Positions 32,201 to 45,300 of a stretch of DNA of 64,000 nt are shown here, in pieces. The notes below the pieces were generated by a model. That model was not told the DNA's origin, ran no database searches, and saw only the letters and a list, made by a program, of their open reading frames with translations. The stretch is from contig VZRN01001778.1 of the NCBI GenBank assembly GCA_013397935.1, forward strand, positions 571,486 through 635,485, given 5' to 3'. The stretch is from Dasyornis broadbenti (Eukaryota > Chordata > Aves > Passeriformes > Dasyornithidae). The stretch's first letter is position 1. Each line of letters opens with the position of its first letter. A program made the position numbers and the translations under genes.

Positions 32201-35200
32201 GTTTCTGTCGTTCTGTGATTAACTTACACAGTTAACACTTGTTTAAATTAACTAGTGTTTGTTTCTTTTTATTTGGGTTTCATGATACTAGTTTTCATTT
32301 GAATGCTCTTCTGCCAAAGTCAGTCGTCAGTTTTGGCCATCTTGTGAAATAATTGGACAGTGTTAAAGAGACAATGAAGAGATAATCTGGTGTCTTTTTT
32401 TATGTTTATTTAACCAACATGAATTTAACCCCAGGCCAGAAGTAACTGAGAATTTTTAACTGATGAGTTTGCTTCGACGTCCTTCAAATAATTATGTCTC
32501 CATGTAGAATAATTAATTAGTAGTCCAGAGTGCACTGAAACCATCATTACATTTTTAATTAACCAGCTTCTTCCAGATAAAGGCCAGTAGTCTGTGGAAT
32601 ATTCTTCTGAAGTGTTGGGCACAGGCAGTGAGATATAGAGGAGCTGGCAATGGTGTCACTGCCTGTGTGACTACTGTTTTGTTGTTGTGTAGAAGGGTTG
32701 CAGCACTTAGGGCTGTTGGCTTACTGTGTTTTGTAAATCCTCGATTCACACAATCAAAAAGGAAATCGAGGTACGAGTTCCTTGCCTGAAGCTTGTTTAC
32801 CTGGGGATGGGGTTGCTGTGCCAGAGGACAGCCCACAGTCACAGTAGAAAGGTTATTGCACTGGGAGGGAGAGGTGTGACTGCCACACGTGTTAACACAC
32901 TCAGTCTTTCAGCAGCTGTTCCCAGGGAATGACATACACCTACACCCTGTGCTTGATTTTATTTCATTAGCGAACAGCACATGAACAGCCTACTTTGTTT
33001 TAATTATAGTAAGAATTCCATGTTAATAAAGTGTGTACCTATACACCAAAAATTGCTTGAATGCTGCAGGACACTACTCATGGGCCCTAATTTGAAGTGT
33101 AAGTAGCTCTTCACATCACTGATGCTGGATCTGTTTTAATTCACTCTACCTGAGCATTTGTACGGAGAACAACATCCTGTTATCCACATGTATGACTGAT
33201 AAATAGCTGATATTCTATGGAGGCACATTTGCAGGTGGTCAAGGTACTTCAATCAACCATTTGTTATTCAGAAATTAAATCAAAATTCTACTGTTTGTAT
33301 ATAAAATTTAGTTTTTATTCTATGAGGAAAAAGCTATGAGTGGACAGGAGCCTCATGATTTCACAGAGATGACAACACAAGAAACTGCAGTTTACAAATA
33401 ATGCACCAGTGCAACTAATAGTGTAAATGATAATTTCTATGTAAAAAATACATATATGTGGATAATATTTAAGCAACAACAAGAACTAACTGAGAAAATA
33501 CTATGCTTCTTCCACACTAGTGAATCATAGCTAGGAATAAGGATAAAACCTCTTCTTCTCTTTGCTTAAACAGCAGAAAGACACTGGCTAGATATAACTA
33601 TAGTAGTTCCGACAAAAGAATTAAAGATGCTAATTACCTGTCTGAAGTTTCAGTCAAAAGGCACAGGAGTATCTCTGGACTGAGATTTTCCACACAAAAT
33701 TTACACAGGAAGTTAGGTATCCATGTTTGTAATTTTCAATGATTACATTTATTTTCTAGTGTTGCCAATTTTTTTCTATGCCTTTTTATTTTAATAAGTA
33801 AACAGCTCTCCATAAGTTTTACCTTGCCATATTGGCTGTTCAGGTTTGCCCTTTGTTGCATGGATCAAACTTTTGATGAATTGTCTGCACTGTTTGTTCT
33901 GTGGCAAAACTGTGCCTACAAGCAAAGAGCTCAGCTCAGCAAAGGGCACTAAGGTATATTTTAAAATGTGCATGACAGAAATAAAAATGTATGTAAACCT
34001 TGGTTTACTGAGATTTTGAAAACATCTAAGCAGGTCAGGCAAGAGCTCCAGATGGCTCAAGACAGATTATCTCAAAGACGAGAGCACCCATATCAACAAA
34101 CACTTGACTGCAGAATTCTCTACAGAAGTTTCTGCACGCTAAAGACAGGAAGAGCTGACATGTCCGGCTTGCCACAACCTCAGGGAGGGAGCTCCATAGC
34201 AGCGGAAAGCAGATCTTTACTTGTGCAGCCTTTTGTCTGCCTGTCCTCCACCATTTTTATGAAGTAGTAGGACTAGGCTGCTATGTCCTATTGACAATGG
34301 GGCAGCTGAACTGAGATTAACATTGAAACTTATTTTGCTCGTCAAAGCCATCACAATAGGCAATTTTGGAAGTGGTGAACAGTGGAATGCTTAAATATTT
34401 TCAGTACCTTGGGGTTGGTTTCACCAGTAAATGGCATTTTGTAAAAACCAACAAAAAATCATTGCAACATCATCTACAAGAAAATTCCCTTTCCAGGTGA
34501 AGACCAACTTCATCTCCTGGTGAATATCTCTGAGAAAGTCTGTGACAGAGCTGGGACAGGAACACATATCTCCTTCCTATAAACCTTGCACTTGGTCACA
34601 TTTCCCGTGGTTCCTTACATACTCGAAACCTTCCTCTCTTACATATCTGGAGACATTGCTCAGGTGCAGTAGGAAGGCATTTCTTGGTGGTTTGGTGATC
34701 TTTTTAACCTTGGCAGATCCTTGCCAGAAGACCAGGTTTCTCAAAGCTCCTTAGCAGAACCTATACCCTCATCTGTCAAACAAAAATCAATTTATAGTAT
34801 GTTTACCCAAGCAATCGGGCATGATAAAACCATACCTAAATTAGTACCAGAACGTGAGGTTAGCATGACCCTTTGGCTTTATGCTGTCCCCAGAGTAATT
34901 AGCCCTGATGAGAGGCTCATTAGGTACAGCACATAACCACACTAATGTAGCTGCACAGTTGTGAGGACCCCTGCTAAATACTAAATACTTCAGAGGGTAC
35001 TTGCCTGCTATGTGGTATTAGTTTAGGATTCCCGAGCATGATAGTGCCTCCCTTACTTACCTCTTACATTGTCCTCCTTCTCTGATTCCCTTCCAACCTG
35101 ACACATTATTATGTATTTTCTGATCCCTGAGTCATCCTTGCCTCTAATTCATTATCCCTTCCCAGTGTTAACTACAAATCTTTCACATTTAGTGGACTGT

Positions 35201-35927
35201 TGCAAAGAGTTTCATACACACTCATGCCAATCAAAAGTGTACAAGGCAGATCTGATGGCTGAATTCAATCAAAAAGCATACATAGATAAGGAGATAGTCC
35301 TGATACACAAATCAGACCCTCTGGATTTCAAGTAAATGCATCCCATTCCCCACATTTCTGTGCTGTACATGTTGCAGAGTTGCACTTTTTCTTCTTTTTT
35401 TTTGGTTTCAGATTTTTTTACAGATATTTAACAATCTCCTTATTGCCAAAGCAGTCCAGACAACACTTTGCCTATAGCTCTGTCCCTTTATATCAGTCCA
35501 TTTATATCAGATGGGAAAGGGCCAAAGAGGAGTACCTGCCTATATCTTACACCAGTTGCTACTTTTCTGTCTTCTTGCGTCCCTCTTTTATTCTGGTATT
35601 TCCCAAGCATATACAACAAATGCCTCACATCTCTTCAGTAAAACCACATGAAGCAACCAAGCTACAAAGAGGGATGCCTATCCCCAGCTCTGAATGTGCT
35701 CCTATATTTGCCTAATGCTTTTTCTTTCAATCTGGTCCCATAATGAGCACTCATCATGAAACCCACTTCTTTACACACACTAAAGCTAGCAGAGCGTGAG
35801 GAACATAGATCACTGCTGTGCAGCTGAACCTTTGACTTCTGTTACTAATTCTGCAGGAGCTTGAATTTGTTTCTCAGTTTCATGCTCATGACTATCTCAC
35901 CATGATGAACACTGCCCTAAATGCAGT
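29299..35927. other. Intergenic, 6.6 kb, nothing recognised
   Basis: A/T-rich sequence without recognisable gene, RNA or repeat. The short open frames in it have no similarity I know. Regulatory elements of the FGFBP genes could lie here but cannot be seen from one sequence. Confidence 0.45.
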
Positions 35928-36395
35928 CACAGAATCAGAGAATCCTAGGGTGGTTGGGATTGGAAGGGATCTTAAATACCATCTAGCTCCAACTCCCTGC
36001 TATGGGCAGAGAACCTTCCACTAGACCAGTTTGCTCAGAGCCCCAACTAGCCTGACCTTGAACATTTCCAGGGATGGGAAGTCCACAATATCTCAGGGCA
36101 ACCTATCCAGTGTCTCACCACCCCCATCAAAAAAGATTTCTTCCTTATATCTCATGTAATCCTAACCCCTTTCAGTTTAAAGCCATCACCTCCTGTCCTA
36201 TCATTGCACGCCTTGTACAAAGTCCCTCTCTGGCTCTCTTGTGGTCCCCCATTAGGTACAGACAGGCTGCTGTAAAATCTCACTTCTCCAGTCTGAATTG
36301 CCTGTCTCTGCCTGCATTCACAGGAGAGGTGCTACTGTCCTCTGATCAACTTAGAGGCCCTCCTCTGAGCTGGTATTACTTACTGCTCAGATAGT
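35928..36395 (-). mobile_element. CR1 LINE fragment, minus strand
   Basis: Begins cacagaatcagagaatcct and continues tggttgggattggaaggg, which is the reverse complement of the CR1 3' end. It carries the CR1 phrase on through ctccaactccctgctatggg and cacctcctgtcctatcattg to about 36,395. It lies about 450 nt upstream of the FGFBP1 TATA box, so it borders the promoter region. Confidence 0.88.
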
Positions 36396-36839
36396 TACTT
36401 ATTTTGGGTATTTAAAGTTCTAAAATACTTTTTTTTTTGTGACACAGGGTAACAAAAACCTTGAAAGGTAAAGCTTTGAAATGCTTTATGGAATAGTTTT
36501 CATTATATTATCAAATTCTGCTAAACACAATCATAGTGCAACCTGCTGAGGGCGTTGCAGGATACATCCCTCAATAGCTGGTAAAAGACATTTTAGAGAA
36601 GCTCATGATCTGATAAAGATCTTATCATTGCTCATGAGGAGGGAAGGACTTGGCTAAAGTAACACCGAAATTACGCAAGCACACCTTGTCACCCCCATAG
36701 CCGGGCGCTTTTTTTGTGCTTAAGAATGAGAACTGGCACTTTTCCAAGGAGGTGTGTCAGAGGTAAGTGAACATGGCACTGAAGTATCCTATTGTGTTGT
36801 AACAGTCTTACTGGAGACCCGAAGGTGTGTCCCTGCCTT

Positions 36840-36845
36840 TATAAA
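36840..36845 (+). promoter_or_regulatory. FGFBP1: Probable TATA box of FGFBP1
   Basis: TATAAA in ctttataaataccg. It lies about 95 nt before the donor of a short non-coding exon, so transcription would start near 36,870. This arrangement (TATA promoter, short non-coding first exon, coding exon 2) is the usual one for FGFBP1. Confidence 0.6.
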
Positions 36846-36869
36846 TACCGCGCTGCTTTTCCAAGGAGC

Positions 36870-36937
36870 TCCAACTCTTTTGAAAGAGGGGAATTGCATC
36901 AGGAGTTGCGTTTGGGTATCTCCAAGCCCCGTGCAAG
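36870..36937 (+). other. FGFBP1: Probable FGFBP1 5' non-coding exon 1
   Basis: Short stretch after the TATA box ending cccgtgcaag at a strong donor (gtatgt, from 36938). The start is estimated from TATA spacing. It would splice to the coding exon over an intron of about 1.3 kb. Confidence 0.55.
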
Positions 36938-38186
36938 GTATGTATTTTAGTTATCTTACTTTTGCACTGTTCCACTTGCAATAGAAGGTTACTGTCAAAT
37001 CTTTATTCATTTTAATGTTATTATTTGCTGTGTTTGCAACAGAACTGTAAATCCCATATGAGATTCCCTAAAGAAGGGTTTACGGAGTGAAAATTTTTGA
37101 ATAGTATAAGGCAAGAAGCAAGTAAGAACTAAGTAGGGCCTGCTCACAATATGCTGCTGCTTATGTATTCAACATTCTCAATTTATGCAACTAAAGGTAT
37201 TTGCAGATAGCCGAATGTTCAAACAGATTCTTTACTAGCATGGCTGCACATGAATTTCTCCTTTCTAACCCAAAAACTTGGCTACAGAAATGATTATGAT
37301 GAAAACATCTGAAAAATACATTTAGGGATTTAATCATCAAAATGCCAGATTTAAACTCTGATCTGATCCTGCAAGCTGCTTTATAAAGACAAACATCTAC
37401 AGAAACAAACATGCTCTATGCAGATGCAGAGATCAGCCTGATAATAATTTGCTAACTAGCTACATTTCAAAACTGAAGATGCACATTTATCCCTGGAATT
37501 CACTGGCTTTAAACACAGCCCAGTACACTGCAGGTTATCTACAAAAGCAAAAAGCTAGTTCTGCTTGTTTAGCAGTCAAGGTGGAAAAGAATTCATCAAT
37601 AGTTACTTTTTGATGTCTGGAGAGTCTACCATAAGTTTTTTTTTTCAGAGCAAATTTGAAATACTGGCATAACCAATGAATTACAATGATTTTCAGGATG
37701 TCTACAAAATAGTTTTTCTCAAATTGAACCAAATGGTTTCCTTTCTGTCTGGCATATTTTTGAAGAATAGCCAGAGATTGGAGCGAAAAATGCTTATGAG
37801 ACATTTTACAAAATGAGAGATTGAGGGAACAAGTTCTTTATTGTTATAACTTATGATATCCATCTGAGATTGACAAACCGCAGGTTCAAAGTCCTTCTCC
37901 AACTGCAACAGAGATTTTAATTAAGGTACTTCAGTGCCTGGGCAGCAGCAGTGTCCTGGCAGTGATCCTTCTGTTCCCCATTGCATGGATAACAGAGTAA
38001 CTGAAAAATATTCTACAGCCACTTACAAGGATAATTCTTAACGGTTCCAGAAACCAGGTATTATTTACACAAAGGACAGATCATTTTCCTGATAACCTCA
38101 CTTTAATAGATATCAAAGAGCAGTGCGATGCCTTGTCTGAAAGACTTCAATTGTCAAATCCAGCATTAAGTGAAAATGTTTTTATC

Positions 38187-38229
38187 TTGTTTGTTTGTTT
38201 GTTTGTTTGTTTGTTTGTTTGTTTGTTTT
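38187..38229 (+). repeat. FGFBP1: (TTTG)n microsatellite abutting FGFBP1 splice acceptor
   Basis: About eleven TTTG units, uninterrupted, ending 22-30 nt before the start codon region. The run is followed by ttttaaag|gcag|ataac, so the repeat itself forms the pyrimidine-rich part of the 3' splice site (AG at 38233 or 38237). Confidence 0.85.
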
Positions 38230-38258
38230 AAAGGCAGATAACAAGCAGAACAGAGACC

Positions 38259-38975
38259 ATGAGGATCAAAAGCTTCGGACTCCTTTGTGTGTGGATGCTG
38301 GTCTCCCAGATTCTACTAGCTACCTGTGAAAGACAGAAGGAAAGAAAGAAGGGAAGACAAGGCATAGAACATGGTGGAAAAACCCAAAAAGAATCTAACC
38401 AAGGAAATGAAAAAGGGCAGAAGTCAAAAGGAGGAAAATCATTTCCGAAAGGCAAGTTTGAAACAAAAGAAAATGCTGAGTGCACCTGGTCAGTGACAGA
38501 CACAAATGCTGTTACTGTACATGTACAGTGCAAGCATGGTGCCAGGGAGTTCTGGTGTGAATTCTCTGGAGACCCCTCCAGCTGTGCACAGTATGCAGCA
38601 AACCAGAAATCCTACTGGAAACAAGTCTCCCGGTCCCTAAGGAAGCAGAAACAGATCTGTCAAGATCCCAAAAGTGTACTAAAATCTAAATTATGTAGGA
38701 AAGGCCCACAAAGTGCTCACCTCAGGTTGGCTCACTCAAGCCTACTAACAGCAGTGGGTCCTGCCAAAGAGAACACAATGCATCACACAAAAGAAATTGT
38801 TCAGACTCCAGCAGATGCCTCTGTGACTGACAACAGGCTAGAACACAGCCCTCAAGACTGTGTTGAAGACGTAGATTACATTGACCAGAAAAAGGTGGCT
38901 GAGGAATACTGTCCAGAAAGCTTGCTGTCTTTCTGCAACTTTTTTATCAAAATGGTCCAAGACAAACGATGCTGA
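38259..38975 (+). CDS. FGFBP1: Fibroblast growth factor-binding protein 1
   Basis: Single-exon coding region of 238 aa; the ATG has the context gagaccATGa and starts a signal peptide (SFGLLCVWMLVSQILLATC). Residues 24-66 are a long lysine/glycine-rich basic segment, expected to bind heparan sulfate. The core has Cys 75, 91, 100, 109, 134 and 146 with FWCEFSGDPSSC and SYWKQVSRSLRKQKQIC. A hydrophilic linker leads to a C-terminal unit with Cys 201, 218, 226 and 238 (CPESLLSFCNFF). Ten mature cysteines fit the five disulfides mapped in bovine FGFBP1 (here 75-91, 100-134, 109-146, 201-238, 218-226 by position). The protein is a secreted carrier that frees FGF1/FGF2 from matrix; the C-terminal part is the FGF-binding region in mammals. 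FGFBP2 lies 20 kb upstream in the same direction. The length matches the family (human 234 aa). Confidence 0.95.
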   Translation: MRIKSFGLLCVWMLVSQILLATCERQKERKKGRQGIEHGGKTQKESNQGNEKGQKSKGGKSFPKGKFETKENAECTWSVTDTNAVTVHVQCKHGAREFWCEFSGDPSSCAQYAANQKSYWKQVSRSLRKQKQICQDPKSVLKSKLCRKGPQSAHLRLAHSSLLTAVGPAKENTMHHTKEIVQTPADASVTDNRLEHSPQDCVEDVDYIDQKKVAEEYCPESLLSFCNFFIKMVQDKRC

Positions 38976-39331
38976 GGAGGTGTTCCTAGAGCTCTGAATC
39001 ATGAAAGTCTGGTCTCATCTAAGTTACTGCAAGCCGTTCCAGATTTTATTCTCATGTTATATAGTGTATATAAGCCAGAAGGAGTATATTTGTTCTGATT
39101 TTGTATATACACAACAGACTACACTTAACATGGTTGAAGATGTTATAGATGTTGTGCGCCCACAGATTGCCACCCAATGGATGTGTTACCAGTGGATGCT
39201 ACGTACTCTGTGCAGAAGTGTATCTGTAATCTCCTTGGCCCTCTCTGAGCTGTGCTAGCCAAAGGGATAAACTCAGTGCCATGCACTTCTTGGTTATGTA
39301 CGATGCTTTTGACCTAAAAATTATTAAGAAA

Positions 39332-39337
39332 AATAAA
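39332..39337 (+). terminator. FGFBP1: Polyadenylation signal of FGFBP1
   Basis: AATAAA in agaaaaataaactt, about 360 nt after the stop codon, followed by the T/G-rich tccttctgtgttttac. It is the first canonical signal after the coding region. Confidence 0.65.
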
Positions 39338-39355
39338 CTTAAAGATACATTAAAA

Positions 39356-42300
39356 GTACTCCCTCTCTCCTTCTGTGTTTTACTAGATTTCTCTGTAAGT
39401 GCAAGCCTTTGTCAAAGAATGATCTTTCACAGTATCCAGGTGAAGTGTTGTTTATAAAGCAGTTTTAAAAATACTTCTGCAGCTTTGCAGACTTCAGCTT
39501 TTGACAGGGAGCTGTATTATCATTAGATTTTCATCATTCTAATAATGAAGGGCAACAAGATTTTCTGATTTTTCAGTAATGTGCTGTAATCTTCTGTGTT
39601 TTAATCTCACCAAAGAATGTCAGAACACTTTGAAAACATCAGTTCCCTCTTTTCTCCTATAGTGTGAAGCACGTTGTACTAATTTCTGGCAGGTAAACAG
39701 AAATGCAGGGATAGAATGAGTTATACAAGTTTGTACGTGTGCCCGGGTCCGGATCCCTTATTCAACAGCTAAAGAGCTCATACTCAACACTGCCTGTATG
39801 GCGTTTTGAAATTCCATATTTTTTTATCTTTCTGTATGGATGACATTAATATTTTTCTGTTCATTAAACTTCATCTGTATTAAAAAAAATCATTGAAACA
39901 AACAAAAACCCACAACAAAAAACCCCACCCAAAACTCCAAGAACAGAGATTTTACAAAATGTAGAGCTAAATAATGACAACTGATCTTTGCTCATTTTTG
40001 AAACTTTAGCTGGAAGAAATGTAAAGTGCAACTTAAACTTTTCTTGTGGATCTGAGCACAGAAATATGGTATTCTGCTAATGATCCACTTGAAGAAACTT
40101 GAGATTTCATGTAAAATAATTTCCCATATAATTTCTGGGAAATTAAACTAGCGTATATGTTTCTTGAGAAAATACAGCCCATTTCCTTCTGTAAATATGT
40201 CATTGCTAGAATATTTTTAAGATGAGTAGTTACGAGTTGAATGGGGGATGCTGCTATTAGTCAGGCAAATTGCGTTTGAGAAGGACTCAGATGCATTTTA
40301 CCAAGTACAAATGGCAAAAAAAGAAGCAGGTTCTTCTTACTGAAGTTCCAGTCTTTGCATGCCCCATGGAAACACTGGCTGTTAGCAGGCTGTGCTGCAT
40401 AAATTTGGTTGGACTGGTGCCCACAGCAAAGCAAAATTCCAGTAAAAAGGGGCATCAACACAAATACCTGTGGAGGCTGGAAGACACAGCCATTTTGGTG
40501 CCAAACAGAGTGGGAAAACAGCTACCAGCTCCTTATTTTGAAGGTAGATACATAAATACAGAAAGGGCAGGTAAGTTGCAGCTGCTAGATACCTTGGCCT
40601 ACAGCACTTCACATTAGGAGATGATTGAGACAAGAAAGTCAAAAATGCAGAGGAAATATTAGGAGTTTTATTTGGCCCAAGCCATCAAACACTGCAGTGA
40701 TTAATTATTAATGTCTACTCCAGTATACAGACACCTCTCTATTAGTTCCAGATTATAACCAGACCATTGGGCAGGCCTGGCTTAAGAGGCTCACTTGCTC
40801 CAGGTATTTTGGAAAGTGTCCAATCCTATCTGCCCCTAGCTGCTGCTACTCTTGGGAATGCTATGATGAGGACTTTGTTGCCTGGAGCACGACTGCTCTG
40901 CTCTGAGTTGCCAGAAGGCACTGCTCTTCCTGTGGCTGCCAGCCAGCCAGGCACACTGGGCCAGTGACATATGCCAGAGCAAATTCCAACCCAGGATTCC
41001 AGGATTCCAGAGCTGTGAGTTACATCTCCGTGTGTAGGACTGTCAGCACCTGGACCCACGTGCTGGAGTTGCACGCTCCTCTCCAGCGATGAATTATATT
41101 TCTTCTGCCTCATCTTGTTTCCATTCAGGGCTGGCTTTTATCTTCACATGTGGCTCTTCGCAGGAGGAAAACATGCTCGTTCTCAGCGGTTCATGGGTAC
41201 ATTTCACCTGCAATGCAAGCACTTGTGCAAGGACAGTGTGGAGCATCAGGAGAAAAAGGGAATTTCTGTGCAGCCTTTTTCCTCAGAAGGTGGGCTAATG
41301 TGAGAGTGAAGATCTCAAAACTGTCTCAGTCAAAGTATGGAATCCCTTACTTTCATGGGTGTGTAGTTTTGACTGTTCTTCAGAAGGGTACATTTCAGAA
41401 TAGCAGGGTCTGAGGCAATTATATCTGGAGTCTAACTTCATTACAGCCTTTTCTATAATTGTGCTGACCACCATGCCATGGCTAAGAGGATCTAAGGTGT
41501 CATTGCCCTCACCAACCCTTGTGTTTCAGCCAACACCCACAACGCAATCACTTGACAGCAATCACATATGAGTCTTTCTTTGGGGCATTTACAGGGCACT
41601 AAAGTGAGTATAACTTTGATGATTCTGCAGTCAAGCTACTTAACATGAAAAAAACATTTCCTGGTATTGTTCATCTTTGGATTACTGCTCATTATGAATA
41701 AGTTCACAGCTGAGCCCTATTCTCTGACTCTTTGTCCCAGGTGCACCAGGTGTCGTTGTGTCAGAACTTCATGTGTGAAGAACTTGATGCGACTTTTTTA
41801 ACACATTTTCTAACAGGGCAGGCAGGACCACAATGAAGGGAAACAACGAATGGGTTTAAATTCTGAATGCATGGTCCAAGTGCTCTGTCCTACCATATTG
41901 AAATCATAACAATCTCAGTTTCTTAGTATTAACAGGACTTATGGAAAAATAAACCCCATTTTACACCTGGGGAAACAAGGTACAGGAAAGCTGGATGAAC
42001 TTGACGATCATGGGAAGAAAATCAGTGGCTGGATCAGCAACCAGACAGAGGTCTGGAGTTCCAGTTGTTTCCTTCTCCCACACCAAGACTGGACCATTCT
42101 GCACAAGAAATGCATGGTATCTTCTTGAAGATACCCAGCTAACTTCCAGGTATTTTAAAAATATTAGGAGTATATTTGTGAAAAATTAGCTTACTTTCTA
42201 TAGTTTGTTTTCCAGACAACCATGGGTGTTATAATTTGCATATTTACTTGGGAGAAAAGATAGATTTGAAGACAGGAAAGTCATTTTAGCTTCACAGATG

Positions 42301-45300
42301 AAGCTTCAGGGAGTTTCTCTTCTCTTGCAATATGGAATATATCACCCTATGTTATCTCCTAACATATGATGGTTTTATCTGGAAAAATTTACGTTTCTTT
42401 GTATTCACTAGGAAATGGGAAGACATTGTTAATGCCCAGCAAATAGTTCTGGCAGTGCAGCACTACCTAAGAATCTGTAAAATTTCACCTCCTTCAAAGT
42501 TTTATTCATTACTATTTACTGCAGTGCATTTTATGCCCACTTTCACACACAATTTCATTTGAATGAGTTTCCTTTCCTTTTGCAACCTCCCTTATTCATT
42601 TACCACTTTGGCAACAGGACAGATTACATATCTAATCTCACATGCTGCTTGACTACTTGAAGGAGAATGGAACCCAGTGACTCAACCTGCCTGCTTCCAG
42701 GAGTTCCCCACCCTCCTCTTTCCCTGAGGGGGCCAATGGGTATCTACCACCTGATATCACCTCACCTGGATTTGACCAACCATAACAGAGACTGTGCTCA
42801 GACAAGACACATTTTACACTGCCATGCTCACTCTGTGTAGACAGAGCTGAACCTAGATAATAAATTCCACTCCCTTTTCCGCTTTTGCCTTATTTTTTTT
42901 CTGATGCTGCCCTGAGCAAAGCAGTTCAACACTTGTTGGTTGCTGCTGCACCTCACTCGTACCTTTGCTGGGTTTGCATTCCAATTCAATATATTATATA
43001 GTTTGTTACCCCAGGCTGTTCCAAGAGTGATACCACACCAGGAACTGATCAAAAGGAAATATCCAGCTTGAAGGATGGGAAATTCAGCAAGTTCCAGCCT
43101 GCAGGGGCTCCTTGCAATCTCATCACTTGGATGATGCTCCTGACGAGAGCGTGCATGTCCTCTGCCTGTTATCAACATAAATGCTGCAAATCCTAGGGAA
43201 TTTTTGTGTTCTAAAATCCTGGAACTTCTTTTTGCTCCCTCCTTGACCAAGCAGGGGAATTCTGAACCCTGCCTGCAGTCATCACATCTCTTCAAAGAGC
43301 CAGAGAGGGAAGGCAGAGTGCAAGATGTAAGTAAGGTTAGGGTTATCAGACACTGAACACCTGGAGGGCTTGGACAGATATCTGTGTGTCTCTCCTGCTC
43401 CTTCCATTGCTATTATTATTGCTATTATTACAGCAAGACAATGCATGGTCACAGATGAAAAGGGGACTGGCCATGTCATAAAGCTTTTTACCTGTTTGGA
43501 GAGCTTTGTAGCAGGAAAGGATGCATCAGAGCCCCGCTTATCTCTTTAACAAGGATTGATATATAAGTGATTTCTTCTGCCAGAAATATGCTGCTATCCA
43601 CGTAAAGTATGTGTTTATTTAGCCACTAGAACTTCTTCCAAACTTGCTTGTCAATCCCACTGTAAATAGCTGTTTTTTAAAGAAGGGATAATGACTAGGT
43701 GGAAGAACAGCGAAGAGGTCCCATCAAGCCAACGTTACCTTTCTGCCTTGGCCACAGATCATACCAGGCCCCACATGGAAATGATAAACTTAATTAACCC
43801 GAAGCTCCCAGTGGAACATGTACCTCTCACACTGATTTCCAGGCAACAAACAGACACATCAAAGGGACTTTGTTATATAATGAGTGCCTGTGACATGTTC
43901 AAAACTGTCCACGAGTGTGCACATATAAGTACTGTGTGGTGCTTTGTGTATGCCAAGGAAGAGGAGAGATGTTCCAGCCAGCCAGAATGTCTGATGTTAA
44001 AATTCATCTTAAAATTCAAGAATTACAATATTGTCTGTAAAAGGAATGTATTCTATACATCCATAATATGTGCACTAATTATATTTAATTATTTTGCTTA
44101 GGTAATAGAATATTATTTAAATCATACAAGTTACATTTACTTCTTTTGCCTGAGGGTGCTGTGGTTTCTAGAGTCACTCTAGAGGTGGTGTGATTCCCTG
44201 GAAAATCTTGAACTGCTTTTGGGCTGCTCCACAGCAGCTGAATCCCTGCAGATGTACGTGCCATGACAACTCAGTTCCCACTGCTTGTTACAAAGCCTGC
44301 AGTCCTTAGTGTCCAACAGGGAGGACTCCAGGCAAGTGTTAAACTCAGAGACTCCCTGCTCCTCATTTACATGTGCAAATGACACAGAAATGAGTTAAGA
44401 GGTGAGTTTGGAGACAGAGAAGAGCTGGAATACTAGGGATCCTGGATGTCTCCAAAGAAACTGTCACACTAAGTTTTATGGGCTGCATGATCTGCTGCAG
44501 ATGGGGTGTTGGACTGCACAGCCTCCCATCTGGGTTACTGCTCAGCTGCTGGTGGTACAGGGGCTCTAGAGCTCCCAGACCACTATCACTGCTAGTGAGG
44601 ATGTCAGCTGATGATATCCTGGCCAATGTCCAGGTAATTACACTGTGCTGCCCAGACTCCTCTCAGAATTTCGATCAGATGCAGCTTTCTTCACTGCTTT
44701 GTGCTCTCTGACTGTTGATAATCTGGTGTGGCTGGTTTCATGTGGGCAGGGGACTGGGAGAATATTTACTGAAGTCCCCTAAATGTGGAGGAGGAGCAGT
44801 TGTTAAGGCAATTTCTGACTGTTATTTAGAGAGAAGACACTAAAAAAATAAATAAAAAGTTAAAAGTGATGGTATAAAAATAAAAGCAGAAAAATTGTTG
44901 TTTTCAGAGAGGCAGATTTAATATTAACAATTAGAAATGTAGTCTTCATATCCAGTGGTTTTATCTTGAATGTCCGTGTGCTTGATGTTTCTTTTATACT
45001 AAAATCCACAGAATCCTACAAAAATGCAAGCATCTTTACCCTCCCAGTGTAACTAAGGCTTAAAAACATAAAATAAGTCCACACCAGCAGTTCAAAAGCC
45101 AGATTACAAATGTAGAGAGCCCCTATTTATCATTACCTTAAAAATTGCTTTCTAACCTAATCTCATAAGGGTGATCCGCAACTTTTGAGTGCTTTAAACT
45201 GGGAGGGGAGAGATACCAGACAAATATTAGTAGAAATTACATTTGTAGAGTTGACTTTTTCAAACTAAAAGGAGAGAAAATATACCTGCAAAAGAAATGT

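Noticed and set aside
43691..44101. 136-codon open frame in the FGFBP1-CD38 gap
   Set aside because: No recognisable domain, an A/T-driven hydrophobic end, no splice or promoter context and no similarity I know; such length is expected by chance in this much sequence.
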